From Ceratodon purpureus (lineage: Eukaryota > Streptophyta > Bryopsida > Pseudoditrichales > Ditrichaceae), in assembly GCA_014871385.1 (NCBI GenBank), contig CM026424.1:10056086-10120085 (forward strand): DNA of 64,000 nt. The letters run 5' to 3'. The notes under the pieces were generated by a model. That model had not been told where the DNA came from. It ran no database searches and saw only the letters and a list, made by a program, of their open reading frames with translations. Shown here one piece after another: positions 62,225 to 64,000 of the stretch. Position numbers and translations under genes: made by a program. Position 1 is the first letter of the stretch. Every line of letters starts with the position of its first letter.

Positions 62225-62347
62225 CCTGACATCGGATGTGATTTTGGAACATCAGACTTCAGTATCCTGACATCGGATGTGATTTTGGAACATCAGACTT
62301 CAGTATCCTGACATCGGATGTGATTTTGGAACATCAGACTTCAGTAT
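62225..62347 (+). repeat. Three perfect copies of a 41-bp unit
   Basis: Units start at 62225, 62266 and 62307 with CCTGACATCGGATGTGATTT and are identical to one another. Perfect identity in otherwise AT-rich, decaying DNA points to recent expansion by slippage or unequal exchange. Confidence 0.95.
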
Positions 62348-62547
62348 TGAAGTATAGAGAGATCTCCTCGTATAGAAGTCAAAACTGCTGAGCCATATCA
62401 AATCGTTATCATTTTGGGAGACCTTGATGCAATTCTCTTATGCGAAGTTGTAGAAAAGTGTGATTAAAAATAACAAATATATTCAAAGATACAAGAAAGT
62501 GTTCATTTAATATTTACCTTGGTCATGCATCAGATACCATAGGTTAA

Positions 62548-63468
62548 GAGCAGGTTCGGCGAAAAATAATTCCAAAAATAGATGCCAAAATTTTTAGAAT
62601 ATTACTGGCATTTTTTGCCGAAAATAACACCAATTATTTTTCAAAATTGCCGAAAAGTAAAAAACTTTCACTCTTCATTAGAATTTGGCTTCCAGTGAAA
62701 GCACATGTGAATTGTAGAGGAGAGAATCTGCTCCTTTTGTAATCAAACTCACTCACATTAATTCACAAAGAGTATGGGTTAAGAAGTAGCAAGACAGTAA
62801 GTGAGGCTTTTCAAATGTGTTGTAAACAGATTTTTGGAGTCCAATTGAGCATAGAAGATGACATTTTACAGAATTGTGTTTAACTAGAACAAGTTGAGAA
62901 ATCAATCCTTCTTCCATCTCCAACAAGTTTTGTGTCAAACTAAGTCTTTATGCAAAAGATATGAACAAATCATTGCAGCCGTGTAAAGATCAAAAAAATA
63001 AAATGCATTCATAACAGTTTTTCAGAGGTCAATTGTGCATAGAAGATTAACTTTTTTGAAATTTTGTTGGTCTACTAAAGGTTTATAAATCAAGTAATCT
63101 TTCACCTCCAACAAATTTTATGTCATTTAAAGGCTCTATGCAAAAGTTATGAGTATTATAAAAAAGAAGACTAACTAGGTGCTTCACCTCAAAGTTTACA
63201 TATCCCATATGGATGGTTGGACACAACTCCACTCCACTTGCATAAATCAGAGAGCATTCTCAGCTTCTCCTTCACATCTATCTTGTCGACTAATGCATGA
63301 GTGACGTACATGATAGAATTTATAGGAGAAATGTAAAAAATGATTTAAATCGAATTTTTAAAAATTAAAAAAGGAAGATGTCGAAAATTTGAATAAATTA
63401 TTTTCAGGCGCCAAACACTAAAATCATAAATTAATTAATTATTCGGCAAGAGAGCGCCGAAGCTGCTC
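62548..63468. mobile_element. TIR element (MITE-like) with TTAA flanks
   Basis: 921 bp with inverted ends GAGCAGGTTCGGCG and CGCCGAAGCTGCTC (13 of 14 matching) bounded on both sides by TTAA (62544-62547 and 63469-63472). Because TTAA is palindromic, the duplication could be TTA/TAA (PIF/Harbinger, Tourist-like) or TTAA (piggyBac-like). The interior holds an imperfect direct repeat of about 140 bp (62824-62964 and 63017-63153) but no transposase frame, so it is non-autonomous. Confidence 0.7.
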
Positions 63469-63472
63469 TTAA

Positions 63473-64000
63473 CATACGGTATATCGGTGCACCTCAGAAA
63501 TCCAATTATGTATACAGATAGTTCAGTTGTTTTTCACTACAAAACATAACTTTCTAGTTCATAAAAATAGTTGTTTATTATAATAGGTGACACAAATAAT
63601 TGATAAAATCTATACATGTTTTGAAATAACGGTTAAGGTAAATGCTTGATTAAAAGTGTAGAATATTTGAATGATTTCATTTGGAGAAAATGTGGATATC
63701 AGTCAAGTTTTCCATTTTGATTTCAAGGTGGGAGTTGGAGCATCTTCACAAAAATAATATTCAAGGTAATCACAAATTCCAATTCATATGATACGAAGTT
63801 CAACATCAATTTCATCCTTGATATCATGAATTCAATACCAGAGGTCTACTAGAATATCTATCTTCACAAACTTATTAACAAAATTATTTAACAACAACAA
63901 AATTGTCAAAATGCATACTACTGTATATTCACAACTGAACAAATTATATTGGTAAGGTATTACAACATACACTAATGATGAAACCTATATTTATATTGCA
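63473..64000. other. AT-rich DNA, nothing seen
   Basis: No coding block, structured repeat or RNA gene is apparent. Confidence 0.6.

Noticed and set aside
1-64000. CRISPR arrays, bacterial operons, rRNA genes or intact tRNA genes
   Set aside because: None seen. The window is eukaryotic nuclear-type DNA with spliced genes.

Overview
The window looks like nuclear DNA of a land plant, most likely a moss or other bryophyte. The evidence is GT-AG spliced genes with many short introns, a cytosolic-type multidomain acetyl-CoA carboxylase, a plant-type poly(ADP-ribose) glycohydrolase, a plant clade II (ABORTED MICROSPORES-like) bHLH factor and plant F-box families, set among AT-rich gene-free stretches and small DNA transposons. 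The species cannot be proved from the sequence alone. All gene models below were built by hand from reading frames, splice sites and remembered family conservation.

Layout. 1-8.2 kb: AT-rich, no supportable gene, ending in a degenerate A+C-rich tandem array. 8.8-19.9 kb (+): a complete 30-exon acetyl-CoA carboxylase gene. 22.3-24.6 kb (-): poly(ADP-ribose) glycohydrolase in three exons. 25.9-28.5 kb (+): a seven-exon F-box gene of the At5g52880 type, divergent from PARG. 29.5-39.9 kb: a duplication-rich block with two intronless F-box-like genes on the minus strand, a decayed plastidic glucose-transporter gene, a 0.5 kb direct repeat and a tandem array. 40.3-41.0 kb (-): an intronless gene for a very acidic protein. 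43.0-47.2 kb (-): an 11-exon clade II bHLH factor. 49.2-50.1 kb: a tandem array and a hexanucleotide tract. 50.5-53 kb: AT-rich. 53.1-59.5 kb: an inverted copy of 27.4-32.8 kb, carrying a third F-box-like gene and a 5'-truncated, frameshifted copy of the F-box gene. 59.5-64 kb: no confident gene, a 41-bp triplicate and a TIR element with TTAA flanks.

The main structural story is a large imperfect inverted repeat (arms about 5.4 and 6.2 kb, spacer about 20 kb) plus a third, same-strand partial copy at 35.5-38.1 kb. These copies multiplied one F-box-like gene to three and left a broken piece of the neighbouring F-box gene. Comparing copies gives direct insertion evidence: a 575-bp pogo/Emigrant-type element at 54028-54602 sits on a duplicated TA, and the other two copies keep the empty TA site.

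The intact genes do unrelated core jobs: malonyl-CoA supply, removal of poly(ADP-ribose), ubiquitin-ligase substrate choice and transcription. No operon-like or pathway-level cluster is evident.
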